64,000 bases of DNA from JAHDCJ01 sp039028895 (GCA_039028895.1 JBCCHF010000003.1:62001-126000), one strand, 5' to 3'. Counted from the stretch's first letter, positions 34,221-44,173 are shown. Numbers and translations: made by a program. The notes: generated by a model not told the origin, from the letters alone.

Positions 34221-37200
34221 ATGTTAAAAAGGGTCACATACATTTTCAGTTTTTGGTTGGTAGCGTTTGCCAGTATTGGACAAACTACTCAACCACTAGG
34301 GTCATCGATACTTCCGAATTTTCAGTTTGAGACTCTTGACATGCCAGGCATTGAGTCGGGTTCCAGTACACAGACGATTGCCCAGGATTCATTTGGGTTT
34401 ATGTGGTTTGGAAAGCAGGACGGGTTGTATCGTTGGGATGGGTATGTTTTCGATGAATACCTGGAAGACATTACTGACTCCACATCACTTGCATCCAATT
34501 ATGTGGAATATATTTACGTCACCCGTGACAGTACGGTATGGATAGGAACTTTGGGAGGAGGTTTGGATCGTTTTGATTATACCACCGAAACGTTTACACA
34601 TTATACTCATGATCCTGCTGACCCCACCACCATTTCTGATGATCTTGTTTTTGATATTCTAGAAGATAAAGAGGGATATCTTTGGGTCACAACACATAAT
34701 GGTATCAACAGGCTGGACGTTTCCACAGGAAAGTTCAAAAGATTCAATCATGATCCAAATGATCCCAACAGTTTGACTTATTCATCATGTGGATCAGTTT
34801 TCCAGGATTCGGAGGGCACACTGTGGTTCGGTTGTGGATTTGCATGGGGAGGATCAACAGAAGGTGGGTTGAATCGTTATCGTCCTGAAACGGAAGACTT
34901 TGTCAGGTACCAGCATGATCCGAATGACCCAACAAGCCTGATTTCCAGTAAAGTTCATGACGTTTTTGAAGATTCGAAAGGCAATTTCTGGGTTGGTACC
35001 TCAGGTGATGGCGTGCATTTGATGGACAGGAAATCCGGAACATTTCAACGCATTGAAAATAATATTTCCAATCCGCTTCCTTATAGCGGGCCATTCAGGG
35101 AATTGCAGGGTGACAGTCATGTCCGCGTATTCTTTGAAGACAATAAAGGCAGACTTTGGATCGGTACCTGGAGTGGAGGATTGAAATACTATGATCTGGA
35201 ATCAGGTAAATTCCAGACCTTCTTTATGGATGAAGAGAACCCCTCAAGCTTTCCGGAAAATAATTGCTGGACTATAATGCAGACCAGGGATGGTACTATT
35301 TGGGGAACAACAACCAGCACAAGTCCGGAAGTGTTTAAAATAAGAGAATCAGCAGTCCATCTTAGTTATGCCACAGGCCCTGATGTAGTGACCGGTATTG
35401 GTGAGTCGAGGAATTCTGAACTATGGGTTGGAACGTCAGCCGGTCTAAGGAAATTTGATCCGATCACACAAAACGAGGAATTTTTTGATCAGAGTAACTT
35501 TTTACCTCCAGTAGTATTTCCGGAAGGGAAAGAGATTGATCTCCTGAATTTTAACCTTTGTAATACCATCCTTCAGGTGCTAGAGGATGATGAAAGGTGG
35601 TTATATATCACTGCAAAATCCTTTATACAAGACCAATTAACAGGCGGACTAATTAAACTAAATCCGAATTCAGGAGAGGTCATTATTTATACTCACAGCT
35701 CAGAAGTAAACAATAGTATTGGTGAATATAGCGTCTTGGATATTCTGAGAGATAACCAGGATCGGATATGGGCTGCCACGACCAGTGGTGACCTTAATTT
35801 GCTCAATAAAGATGACCATACCTTTGAACGATTTTTTTTCAGGGATTTTGAAGAGTATCCAAATCCTGATTTTGATGTAATACTTGAACTAAGCTCAGAT
35901 GGCGGTATTTGGGTTGGATATAAAGAAACTGCAATTGAAAAACACCCGGTTACCATCAAGAAATTTAACCCTGACACTAAAACCTTCCTTGATTATAAAA
36001 TCACTGCTCCGTTTTCCAATGAAAAGAATAATTACGAATTGCTTCGTTCCATTCAGGAAGATGATGCTGGCAATCTCTGGATAAGCACGGAAACTGCCAT
36101 TAAAAAAATAAACCCTGAGTTGTATAAAGGTGGCTCGGCGCCAATAGAATTGCACTCCTCGGATGTTGAAATTTTGGCGGAAGACATTGGGGCAAGGATG
36201 TTTGGCAATTTCTTTTTTGAAAATGCTGACCGTATCTGGATTCTTGGTGACGGACTCTATGTATACGATTTAAATCCGGAAAATATTAATGCTTCTTATT
36301 CAGACGGGATTGTCATAGATGACTTGCCGCACAATGAGTTATTCAAAGCCTCAAATGGGTTGATTTATATCATTGAGCCTGATGGTATTACTGCATTTTA
36401 TCCTGAACGACTAGGCGAATTCATAAATGTCTCTTTGCCTGAAACACACATTACAGATTTTAAAGTGCTAAAAAAACAAAGTGAGTCGGATGAGATAAAA
36501 CCTGTCTTTGGAGAAGCTTTAACAGTTTCGGACATAAAATTAAATTATGACCAAAATGCCTTCAGTTTTACCTTCGCTGCCTTGCATTTTAACAACTCCG
36601 ACTTAAACCAGCACCAGTTTAAACTTGAAGGATATGATGATGATTGGCGTATGGCTGGATTGGACCGCGAAGCTACTTATGTAAAGGTGGCACCAGGGAA
36701 ATACACCTTCAGGGTAAGAGGCGCTACCAATGTTAGTAAATGGTCTCCTGAGCGCACAGTAGTTGTAAGGATTTTTCCACCCTGGTGGGCGACGTGGTGG
36801 GCATACACCCTGTACTCCCTTGGCGTGTTGGGCCTCCTTTATTTCTTCTACCAAACTCAGTTGTCAAAGCAACTCCAAAAAGCAGAAACCCAGAGACTCA
36901 AGGAACTTGATAACGTAAAAACACGACTTTACACCAACATAACCCACGAATTCCGGACTCCACTCACTGTAATCCTGGGTATGGCCCGACAGGTGATTAA
37001 GCAACCAGAAACACATCTTGATGATGGCATGAAAATGATTGTCCGGAACGGTGAGAACTTGCTTTCCCTGGTGAACCAAATGCTGGACTTGTCAAAGCTG
37101 GAGTCAGGTAAACTGAAATTGAATGCCGAACATGGTGATATCATTGCTTATTTAAACTACCTGATTGAAAGTTTCCATTCTTTTGCAGAAAGCAAGGATA

Positions 37201-38531
37201 TCAAGATCCATTTCCTGTCAGAAGCCGAAGCGATTTTTATGGATTATGATCCTCAAAAAATTCAGCAGATCGTTACCAATCTGATTTCAAACGCTGTTAA
37301 GTTCACCCCGGAAGGCGGCCATATTTACTGCTCAATTCATTCAGAGAAAGCAAAATCTGAAAAGGAAACTGGGACTATTATCTTGAAAGTGAGAGACACA
37401 GGCGTAGGCATTCCTGAAGATGAACTACCATTTATTTTTGACCGCTTTTACCAGGTTGACAATTCGATGAAAAGATCCGAAGAAGGTACGGGTATTGGAC
37501 TCGCGCTCACCAAAGAATTGATCAAACTGATGGAAGGTAGCATAGAGGTATGGAGCAAGGTTGGACAGGGCACCACATTTGAGATTACCCTTCCAATTTA
37601 CCACGATGCAAAAGAGTCACCGACCCCTGTAATTCCCAAAGAAATCAATGCTGACAATTATCAATTACAAAATGACCATGCTGGCAATGGCGTCGAATCG
37701 GCCATCAAAAACGGAGTTGATGGTGACAGTAAGAAACCATTATTGCTGATCGCAGAAGATAATAAAGACGTCGTTCAGTACCTCGCCTTTTGCCTTGCCG
37801 AAGATTACCGCCTAGCTGTTGCCAAAGACGGAAGGGAAGGTATCGATATCGCATTGGAAATCACCCCAGACATCATCATCACAGATGTCATGATGCCTAA
37901 TGTCGATGGTTTCGAATTGGCCACCACGCTGAAAAACGACGAACGGACCAGTCACATTCCGATTATAATGCTTACCGCAAAAGCAGATGTCGAAAGCAAG
38001 CTGGAAGGGCTCGACAAAGGCGTCGATGCCTATCTCGCGAAGCCATTCCATAAAGAAGAATTATTGCTGAGAGTCAGGAAATTACTCGAATTACGCAGCA
38101 ACTTACGTCAATGGTACTTGTCAGTGCTTGGCACAACTAGTGGAAACGGTCATGTCAATCCACTAGAGCAGGAAGGGATTAAAGCCGCGCTGGAAGACCA
38201 GTTCGTTGAAAAAGTCAAAAAAAATGTCGAATCACATATTGACGATTTCGATTTCACCATGGATAAGTTTTGCAAAGAGGTCGGATTAAGCCATTCCCAA
38301 CTTCACCGCAAATTGGTGGCATTAACAGGATTGTCGGCGACAAAGTTTATAAGGTACATTCGATTGAATAAAGCCAAAGACCTGTTGTTAGATCCGGATA
38401 TGACGATCACCGCAGTCGCTTTCGATACCGGCTTCAACGATCCAGGTTACTTCGGACGGATTTTCAAAAAGGAATTCGGCATGACCCCTGGCGAATGGCA
38501 GAAAAGTGCAATGCTGCCGCCAGCGAATTAA
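34221..38531 (+). CDS. Hybrid two-component system regulator (HTCS)
   Basis: 1436 residues from the ATG at 34221, which opens with a signal peptide (MLKRVTYIFSFWLVAFASIGQ); a TTG at 34161 would add 20 residues. Order: two beta-propellers of Reg_prop repeats (about 30-760, many LWIGT- and FWVGT-type blades), a Y_Y_Y domain (about 790-860), one membrane helix (about 868-890), HisKA with His909 (NITHEFRTPLTV), HATPase (NLISNAVKFTPEGG, DTGVGIPEDE, GTGIGLAL), receiver with Asp1222 (IIITDVMMPNVDGFEL), and a C-terminal AraC HTH (about 1330-1430). The periplasmic propeller senses a ligand, classically a glycan, and the HTH controls target genes. No SusC/SusD pair or glycoside hydrolase is adjacent, so the ligand may not be a glycan. 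Confidence 0.95.
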   Translation: MLKRVTYIFSFWLVAFASIGQTTQPLGSSILPNFQFETLDMPGIESGSSTQTIAQDSFGFMWFGKQDGLYRWDGYVFDEYLEDITDSTSLASNYVEYIYVTRDSTVWIGTLGGGLDRFDYTTETFTHYTHDPADPTTISDDLVFDILEDKEGYLWVTTHNGINRLDVSTGKFKRFNHDPNDPNSLTYSSCGSVFQDSEGTLWFGCGFAWGGSTEGGLNRYRPETEDFVRYQHDPNDPTSLISSKVHDVFEDSKGNFWVGTSGDGVHLMDRKSGTFQRIENNISNPLPYSGPFRELQGDSHVRVFFEDNKGRLWIGTWSGGLKYYDLESGKFQTFFMDEENPSSFPENNCWTIMQTRDGTIWGTTTSTSPEVFKIRESAVHLSYATGPDVVTGIGESRNSELWVGTSAGLRKFDPITQNEEFFDQSNFLPPVVFPEGKEIDLLNFNLCNTILQVLEDDERWLYITAKSFIQDQLTGGLIKLNPNSGEVIIYTHSSEVNNSIGEYSVLDILRDNQDRIWAATTSGDLNLLNKDDHTFERFFFRDFEEYPNPDFDVILELSSDGGIWVGYKETAIEKHPVTIKKFNPDTKTFLDYKITAPFSNEKNNYELLRSIQEDDAGNLWISTETAIKKINPELYKGGSAPIELHSSDVEILAEDIGARMFGNFFFENADRIWILGDGLYVYDLNPENINASYSDGIVIDDLPHNELFKASNGLIYIIEPDGITAFYPERLGEFINVSLPETHITDFKVLKKQSESDEIKPVFGEALTVSDIKLNYDQNAFSFTFAALHFNNSDLNQHQFKLEGYDDDWRMAGLDREATYVKVAPGKYTFRVRGATNVSKWSPERTVVVRIFPPWWATWWAYTLYSLGVLGLLYFFYQTQLSKQLQKAETQRLKELDNVKTRLYTNITHEFRTPLTVILGMARQVIKQPETHLDDGMKMIVRNGENLLSLVNQMLDLSKLESGKLKLNAEHGDIIAYLNYLIESFHSFAESKDIKIHFLSEAEAIFMDYDPQKIQQIVTNLISNAVKFTPEGGHIYCSIHSEKAKSEKETGTIILKVRDTGVGIPEDELPFIFDRFYQVDNSMKRSEEGTGIGLALTKELIKLMEGSIEVWSKVGQGTTFEITLPIYHDAKESPTPVIPKEINADNYQLQNDHAGNGVESAIKNGVDGDSKKPLLLIAEDNKDVVQYLAFCLAEDYRLAVAKDGREGIDIALEITPDIIITDVMMPNVDGFELATTLKNDERTSHIPIIMLTAKADVESKLEGLDKGVDAYLAKPFHKEELLLRVRKLLELRSNLRQWYLSVLGTTSGNGHVNPLEQEGIKAALEDQFVEKVKKNVESHIDDFDFTMDKFCKEVGLSHSQLHRKLVALTGLSATKFIRYIRLNKAKDLLLDPDMTITAVAFDTGFNDPGYFGRIFKKEFGMTPGEWQKSAMLPPAN

Positions 38532-38564
38532 AGCTAGATCACTGTAGTCTTTTGTAAATTACGA

Positions 38565-39707
38565 TCAAACTTTTGACAACAACCGACCAGCCTGTTCGAG
38601 CATGTCCATGGTTTTGGCAAAGCAAAAACGAACCACTTTTTCGTCGCGCCCACTGGAGTAAAAAACTGAAACAGGAATAGCAGCAACGCCATGGTCTTTG
38701 GTCAGCCTTTTCGCGAACTCAGTATCAGGTTCATCACTAATCGCACTATAGTCCGCCAACTGGAAGTACGTCCCTTTCGACGGAATAACTTTGAAGCGTG
38801 ACTGGACAAGTGCCTCAGTGAAAAAGTCTCTCTTTTTCTGGAAAAATTCGTTGAGCCCCAGGTAATGCTCTGGCGTTTTCAGGTAATCGGCCAGGGCGTG
38901 TTGCATCGGTCTGTTAACCGCAAAAACGTTGAACTGGTGGATCTTGTTGAATTCTTCCATAAGTTCTGGCGGTCCTACGCAGTAACCGATCTTCCACCCA
39001 GTCGTATGGAAGGTCTTGCCGAAAGAATAGACCAGCAAACTTCGCTTATACAAATCCGGAAATCGGAAAACGGATTGGTGTTCTTCTCCGTCAAAAATGA
39101 TATGCTCATAGACCTCATCACTAACGACGATAATATTCGTACCATTAGTGACCCGCTCCAGGTTTTCCATATCCGATTTGCTATAGGTAGACGCAGATGG
39201 ATTTTGAGGGGTGTTGATCATGATCATCCGCGTTTTGGGCGTGATCAGTTTTTGAAATGCTTCCCAGTCTATTTGATAATCAGGAGCAGCCAGTTCATAG
39301 GTCACTGGCACTCCGCCAAACGCTTCAATTGAGGGTCGATAGGAGTCATAAGCCGGTTCGATCAAAATCACTTCATCACCCGGATGGACGAAAGCAGCGA
39401 TTGCTGTAAACAATGCCTGGGTAGCACCAGCAGTGACTGTAACATCAGAAACAGGATCCACCTGTTTACCATAAACAAAAGCGATCTTATTGGCAATCTC
39501 CGTTTTTAGTTCTGGCAAACCAGACATAGGAGCATATTGATTATGCCCTCTTTCCATGGCCTTTGATACTAATTTTAAAAGATTCGTATCGCTATGATAA
39601 TTGGGGAAACCCTGGGAAAGATTGATAGCATCGTGTTCATTGGCCAGGGCACTCATAACTGTAAAAATGGTTGTGCCAACAGCCGGTAGTTTGGATTGGA
39701 TTTTCAT
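38565..39707 (-). CDS. Methionine / glutamine-type PLP aminotransferase
   Basis: 380 residues, fold type I. The PLP Lys is Lys231 in VYSFGKTFHTTGWKIGYC. NTPQNPSAS and SDEVYEHIIF bind the cofactor, and the C-terminal Arg sits in VVRFCFAK. It resembles YbdL and kynurenine/glutamine transaminase K enzymes, which act on methionine and aromatic amino acids. With the omega-amidase at 32390-33178 it can form the transaminase/omega-amidase pathway, in which glutamine is the amino donor and the ketoglutaramate product is then hydrolysed. It is preceded in the same operon by the gene at 39718 (10 bp gap). Confidence 0.9.
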   Translation of the reverse strand: MKIQSKLPAVGTTIFTVMSALANEHDAINLSQGFPNYHSDTNLLKLVSKAMERGHNQYAPMSGLPELKTEIANKIAFVYGKQVDPVSDVTVTAGATQALFTAIAAFVHPGDEVILIEPAYDSYRPSIEAFGGVPVTYELAAPDYQIDWEAFQKLITPKTRMIMINTPQNPSASTYSKSDMENLERVTNGTNIIVVSDEVYEHIIFDGEEHQSVFRFPDLYKRSLLVYSFGKTFHTTGWKIGYCVGPPELMEEFNKIHQFNVFAVNRPMQHALADYLKTPEHYLGLNEFFQKKRDFFTEALVQSRFKVIPSKGTYFQLADYSAISDEPDTEFAKRLTKDHGVAAIPVSVFYSSGRDEKVVRFCFAKTMDMLEQAGRLLSKV

Positions 39708-39717
39708 TAAAGGGAAG

Positions 39718-40314
39718 TTAGTGGTTTATCTCGTCATCCTTCAGTTTTATCTTTTTTTTGACCACTTCATAATGGTCCTTTAGCTCAATGGCCTGATCAT
39801 CTTCTGTATTATCAGTGCCATCAGGTTTGAATATTTCAAGCATTGCTTCCTGGAGATCCATTGGTTGTTGAGTGCCAAACATGATCTTTTTCCCGTTCTT
39901 AAGATATAATTTCATGCCCTGGTTGCCCGAAACATTATAGGCCCGGTCTTTTTGGAAAGGTTTGTATTTGATACCCCATCCGCCATAATCAAGGATCGGA
40001 TTATATTTCACGATCTCATAATCTTCAACCTTATCCCACGGAATGGACTTGGTCCTGAAATGAAATGGAAAAAACCTGTAGTAAAAACCATCTGCCCTGA
40101 CCTGGGTCTTCAATCCAGATTCCCGCATGAACAAAAGCATGAAGATTGAAAAAATTATATATGGGATTAGCACAAATAACTCTGGCCCTTTGAGCGTCAA
40201 CAATAAAGGAATCACTGAGATAAACATCGCCGCACCAACAATCCACATCAGCCAGGACTGTTTGAATTTCTGCTTCTCTTCAAAAAATAAACCGGGAGTA
40301 CTAAAGTCTGCCAT
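39718..40314 (-). CDS. Two-helix membrane protein with PH-like domain
   Basis: 198 residues from the ATG at 40314 (MADFSTPGLFFEEKQKF); three codons upstream is another start. Two membrane helices lie at about residues 21-40 and 46-65. A soluble part with KSIPWDKVEDYEIVKYNPI and YNVSGNQGMKLYLKNGKKIMFGTQ follows, which looks like the bacterial PH-like fold often found after two membrane helices. The tail is charged. It is co-directional with and 10 bp ahead of the aminotransferase, so probably co-transcribed. Function unknown. Confidence 0.7.
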   Translation of the reverse strand: MADFSTPGLFFEEKQKFKQSWLMWIVGAAMFISVIPLLLTLKGPELFVLIPYIIFSIFMLLFMRESGLKTQVRADGFYYRFFPFHFRTKSIPWDKVEDYEIVKYNPILDYGGWGIKYKPFQKDRAYNVSGNQGMKLYLKNGKKIMFGTQQPMDLQEAMLEIFKPDGTDNTEDDQAIELKDHYEVVKKKIKLKDDEINH

Positions 40315-40432
40315 CAGCAACAATTTCCATTACAATGAAATCCTAAATTACCCTTTTCCCCAACAAATTCACAGTCTATCCGACGACATACGGCCTAATC
40401 CAGATCAAATCCTACAAATTCCGAACAAGCTA

Positions 40433-42133
40433 TTAATAAATCAGGAGTTTAGTAACCGCTTTGCCTCCCGCAGACTCAAGTGAAATGAAATAAAGGCCAA
40501 CCGGGAGTACACCAGGCAGATCAACGAAGTTTTCAGAAATAGTTTGAGTGTCGATAAGCTGACCTGTTCCTGAAAATATTTTGATGCTTGCGGGGAGTGT
40601 AGTTGAATCTGATATGGCCAACTCAAGCCGACTGCCAGGCTTGACCGGATTCGGATAAACCGAAAAGAGGCCATCTTGGAGGGGCTCAATATAGACAACC
40701 GAAATATCGGAATGTCGAAATTCACCATCAAGATCAATCATTTTTAGTCGGTAATAGGATGTCCCCTTTACAGGAAATTGATCGGTGAATTGGTACCTTG
40801 TTGTAGTGCTTGTACTTTCCAAAGCATTGACCGTCCCTACCTTTTCAAAAGTATGGCCATCGAAGCTCCGCTCAATGTCGAATAAAGCACTATTGGTCTC
40901 TGAAACTGTTGTCCATTTTAGCAATACGTCTTCAGCTGAGGTGACTTCAGTTGTGAATGTACTTAAAGTGATCGGCAACACAATAGAATTGTCGATTATC
41001 CTGAAAATATTGCCACTTGACAGTCCTGTTACATAAAGCTCACCGTTGACATCCTCTCCGAAAGAGGCATATTCCCAGTTTGACAAATTGGCAAGTGATG
41101 TATTGGTAAATCCCCCCATACCATCAGGTTCGATAAACCAGAAATTACCGGCACAATAATCGGCATAAAAATACTTGCCGATCATATTCGGAAAAGCTGA
41201 TCCACGGTAGACATAGCCACCGGTAATTGAACAACCTGTCGGGAAATTGCTCAGATATTCGTGGATCGGAAAGGTATAGTTACCAATTGGGCCGCAACCG
41301 GAAGTGTTGAACACGTTATTCCCCTCATAGCATCGCCAGCCATAATTTTCGCCACCATTGCTGGATGCAGGTTGAAAATTGATCTCTTCCCAATTGCCTT
41401 GCCCTACATCACCAATGTACATATCACCCGTTGTCCTGTCAAAGCTGAATCGCCAGGGATTGCGCAACCCAAGTGCCCAGATCTCATCGAGAACAGAAAA
41501 GCTGCCGACAAATGGGTTATCAGCCGGAATGCCATAATTATTACCTCCGGAAGGATTGTCCACGTCTATGCGGAGCATCTTTCCCTGGGCATTTAGTGTA
41601 TTCTGAGCCCTGTTGTTGGGATCACCTCCTGATCCGCCGTCTCCAGTCGCTATGTAGAGGTAGCCATCGTTTGGACCAAAATTGAGATCACCTCCATTGT
41701 GATTGGAAAAATCCTGGTTGAAGGAATAGATGATCAGTTCGCTGGCCGGATCAGCGACATTAGGATTGGCGGTTACTGTAAATCGAGAAACATGAGTGTT
41801 ACCGCTGTTATTGGTATAATTGACATAAAAAAAACCATTTGACGAATAATTAGGATGAAATGCCAGGCCAAGAAGCCCTTGCTCATTTCCCGTTGATCCC
41901 ACTATCGGGTCTATGTTCAGAAATGGAGTGGATAATACAGTACCGGTACCGTCGATAATGCGGATTGTACCATCCTGCTCAACAACAAATATCCTGTCGT
42001 CACCTGCATGGGCAATATCAACAGGCCGATTAAAGCCAGATGCAAAAGTTTGTAAAGATAAAATTGGGGTTTGCCCCAATGCTTCACCAGTAAGCAATAA
42101 GCAAAAGCATAAAACGTAGAAAAGGGTTTTCAT
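40433..42133 (-). CDS. Secreted PQQ-type sugar dehydrogenase with T9SS sorting domain
   Basis: 566 residues. Signal peptide (MKTLFYVLCFCLLLTGEALGQ), then a GSDH beta-propeller (about 25-385: RPVDIAHAGDDRIFVVEQDG, GLLGLAFHPNY, YIATGDGGSGGDPNNRAQN, LGLRNPWRFSFDR, GQGNWEEINF), the soluble PQQ-dependent aldose/sorbosone dehydrogenase family. A fibronectin-like linker domain (about 390-480) and a type IX sorting domain (about 490-566, ending GLYFISLESAGGKAVTKLLIY) follow. It is expected to oxidise sugars at the cell surface or outside, using PQQ and calcium. PQQ synthesis genes are not in the window, and PQQ use is inferred from the family. Confidence 0.88.
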   Translation of the reverse strand: MKTLFYVLCFCLLLTGEALGQTPILSLQTFASGFNRPVDIAHAGDDRIFVVEQDGTIRIIDGTGTVLSTPFLNIDPIVGSTGNEQGLLGLAFHPNYSSNGFFYVNYTNNSGNTHVSRFTVTANPNVADPASELIIYSFNQDFSNHNGGDLNFGPNDGYLYIATGDGGSGGDPNNRAQNTLNAQGKMLRIDVDNPSGGNNYGIPADNPFVGSFSVLDEIWALGLRNPWRFSFDRTTGDMYIGDVGQGNWEEINFQPASSNGGENYGWRCYEGNNVFNTSGCGPIGNYTFPIHEYLSNFPTGCSITGGYVYRGSAFPNMIGKYFYADYCAGNFWFIEPDGMGGFTNTSLANLSNWEYASFGEDVNGELYVTGLSSGNIFRIIDNSIVLPITLSTFTTEVTSAEDVLLKWTTVSETNSALFDIERSFDGHTFEKVGTVNALESTSTTTRYQFTDQFPVKGTSYYRLKMIDLDGEFRHSDISVVYIEPLQDGLFSVYPNPVKPGSRLELAISDSTTLPASIKIFSGTGQLIDTQTISENFVDLPGVLPVGLYFISLESAGGKAVTKLLIY

Positions 42134-42332
42134 AGCAAAATTTGATTGGGTTAAAAAATAACGAAGTGGATGCCAGGTTTGGGGAGTAGGTTCAAATTAG
42201 CCAAAAAAAGAATGTCATGAAACACCTGAGCGGCGATGATCGCAAAAAATGGCATCTGATTGACATTCTCCGAATGGAACTTTTCCTTATGAAAATTAAT
42301 TATGCATCATTAAGAATTATCCTTTTAACGGC

Positions 42333-42340
42333 TATCTTTG
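42333..42340 (+). promoter_or_regulatory. -7 box for glyQS
   Basis: TATCTTTG matches TAnnTTTG and ends 7 bp before the ATG at 42348, so the transcript would be nearly leaderless or use the second ATG at 42357. The -33 element is weak (TTAA at 42310). Confidence 0.45.
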
Positions 42341-42347
42341 CAGCATT

Positions 42348-43898
42348 ATGGCAAACATGAGTGAAACATTCAAGAAATTAGTCTCCCATTGTAAGGAGTA
42401 TGGCTTTATTTTCCAGTCATCTGAAGTCTATGACGGCCTAAGCGCGGTCTATGATTACGGTCCTTATGGTGCAGAACTAAAAAACAATATCAAGGAATAT
42501 TGGTGGAAGGCAATGGTCCAAAGCCACGAAAACATTGTCGGTCTGGATTCAGCGATTTTTATGCATCCTAAAATCTGGAAAGCTTCTGGTCACGTCGATG
42601 CTTTTAATGATCCGATGATCGACAACAAAGACTCCAAGAAACGTTATCGTGCAGATGTTTTGGTAGAAGACTACATTGCCAAGATCGAGGACAAGATCAC
42701 AAAAGATATCAACAAGGCCCGCAAACGCTTTGGTGATGCATTCGACGAAAAGCAGTTTCGCGAAACGAACCAACGGATCATCGATCGCCAAAGCCGCATC
42801 GACAGCATCGCCAAACGCCTGGCCAATGCAATGAAAGCCGGTGATCTGGAAGATATGAAAGCCCAGATAGAAGAGCTCGAGATTGCATGCCCGGAATCAG
42901 GTTCACGTAACTGGACCGATGTACGCCAGTTCAATCTCATGTTCTCAACACAATTAAGTGTACTGGCTGGTGATGAAGGTAAGCTCTACCTCCGTCCTGA
43001 AACAGCACAAGGTATTTTTGTGAATTTCCTTAATGTTCAAAAGACGACTCGCCAAAAGCTACCATTTGGTATCGCCCAAATCGGTAAAGCATTCAGAAAT
43101 GAGATCGTAGCGCGGCAGTTTATTTTCCGCATGCGCGAATTCGAGCAAATGGAGATGCAGTTCTTCATCCGCCCAGGAACAGAAATAGAGTGGTATGAAT
43201 ACTGGAAAGAACAACGCATGAAATGGCACCTTGCGTTAGGCACACCACAAGAGAACTTGCGTTGGCATGACCATGACAACTTGGCCCACTATGCCAATGC
43301 GGCCACAGATATCCAATTCAAATTCCCTTTCGGTTTCAAGGAGCTCGAAGGTATTCATTCTCGTACTGACTTCGACCTGGGCAGCCACCAGGAGCTTTCC
43401 GGAAGGAAAATGCAATACTTCGACCCTGAATTGAATGAAAGCTACGTACCATATGTAGTAGAAACCTCAATTGGTGTTGATCGTATGTTCCTGACTGTCA
43501 TGAGCCACGCACTAACTGAGGAGACCGTACCTGACGCAAAAGGTAATGATTCAACAAGGGTAGTACTGAAATTGCCCCAGGCTCTTGCACCTGTCAAATG
43601 CGCGGTATTACCATTGGTGAAAAACAAGGAAGTGTTGACCGCAAAAGCACGCGAGATTTTCAATAGGGTGAAATTCTCTTTTGCTTCACAATACGACGAA
43701 AAAGACGCCATCGGTCGCCGCTACCGTAGACAAGATGCCATCGGTACACCATTCTGCATCACCGTCGACTTTGAAACATTGGATGACAATACCGTCACCA
43801 TCCGCGAACGCGACAGCCTAAAACAAGAACGTATTCCTATAGATCAGATCGAATCAATCATCAGTGAGAAGGTTGATATGAAGGGGTTGTTGGTTTAA
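42348..43898 (+). CDS. glyQS: Glycyl-tRNA synthetase (alpha2 type)
   Basis: 516 residues, the dimeric class II enzyme used by Bacteroidota. FKKLVSHCKEYGFIFQSSE at the N-terminus, RPETAQGIFVNF, IAQIGKAFRNEI (motif 2), EFEQMEMQFF and VETSIGVDRMFL (motif 3) are all present, plus a C-terminal anticodon-binding domain (about 400-516). A second ATG nine bases in is possible. It charges tRNA-Gly. Downstream is a MITE-like repeat. Confidence 0.97.
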   Translation: MANMSETFKKLVSHCKEYGFIFQSSEVYDGLSAVYDYGPYGAELKNNIKEYWWKAMVQSHENIVGLDSAIFMHPKIWKASGHVDAFNDPMIDNKDSKKRYRADVLVEDYIAKIEDKITKDINKARKRFGDAFDEKQFRETNQRIIDRQSRIDSIAKRLANAMKAGDLEDMKAQIEELEIACPESGSRNWTDVRQFNLMFSTQLSVLAGDEGKLYLRPETAQGIFVNFLNVQKTTRQKLPFGIAQIGKAFRNEIVARQFIFRMREFEQMEMQFFIRPGTEIEWYEYWKEQRMKWHLALGTPQENLRWHDHDNLAHYANAATDIQFKFPFGFKELEGIHSRTDFDLGSHQELSGRKMQYFDPELNESYVPYVVETSIGVDRMFLTVMSHALTEETVPDAKGNDSTRVVLKLPQALAPVKCAVLPLVKNKEVLTAKAREIFNRVKFSFASQYDEKDAIGRRYRRQDAIGTPFCITVDFETLDDNTVTIRERDSLKQERIPIDQIESIISEKVDMKGLLV

Positions 43899-43913
43899 TA
43901 AATATTTTCCTTT

Positions 43914-44173
43914 GTTATTCTTTTTCCTTGATGAAAAAGAACCAAAAAATCAAGGCTGGTTTCAAATCTTAACGCCTTTCAGGTTTTCAAATGTTGAAAA
44001 GAATAAACGCGCTATGCTCGGACAGTATTCTTTTCTAAACACATTTGAAAAAGGTCGGTTTTGTCATTAGTCTATACGACTGAGGGAGGCCTTCAAAACA
44101 TTGTTCGACCGGAAGGAGTTTATTTTGGCAAGCATTTTTTGGTTCGTTTTTTTTGCGAATGAAAAAAATGAAC
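43914..44173. mobile_element. MITE-like element with imperfect terminal inverted repeats
   Basis: About 260 bp filling most of the glyQS-ompA gap. Both ends carry the exact 12-mer GAACCAAAAAAT in opposite orientation (43939-43950 and, as ATTTTTTGGTTC, 44134-44145), within roughly 40-bp ends that also share GTT-ATT and TTTTTC runs. There is no gene inside. The left end folds on itself (CCTTGAT ... ATCAAGG). Sequence of this kind is familiar from gene gaps of several Bacteroidota. No target-site duplication was identified. Confidence 0.65.
43984..44051. repeat. Long internal hairpin of the MITE-like element
   Basis: TTTTCAAATGT (43984-43994) pairs perfectly with ACATTTGAAAA (44041-44051), and AAAAGAATA (43997-44005) with TATTCTTTT (44026-44034), giving about 20 paired bases around a small internal loop and a 20-nt tip. 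Too large and AT-rich for a plain terminator and with no T-run after it. Confidence 0.65.

Noticed and set aside
34221..38531. Polysaccharide-utilisation locus
   Set aside because: No SusC/SusD or glycoside hydrolase genes are found nearby; the sugar dehydrogenase at 40433 is separated and of another type.
42217..42360. 47-codon plus-strand frame overlapping the glyQS start
   Set aside because: It spans the likely glyQS -7 box and start codon and shows no convincing signal; probably chance.
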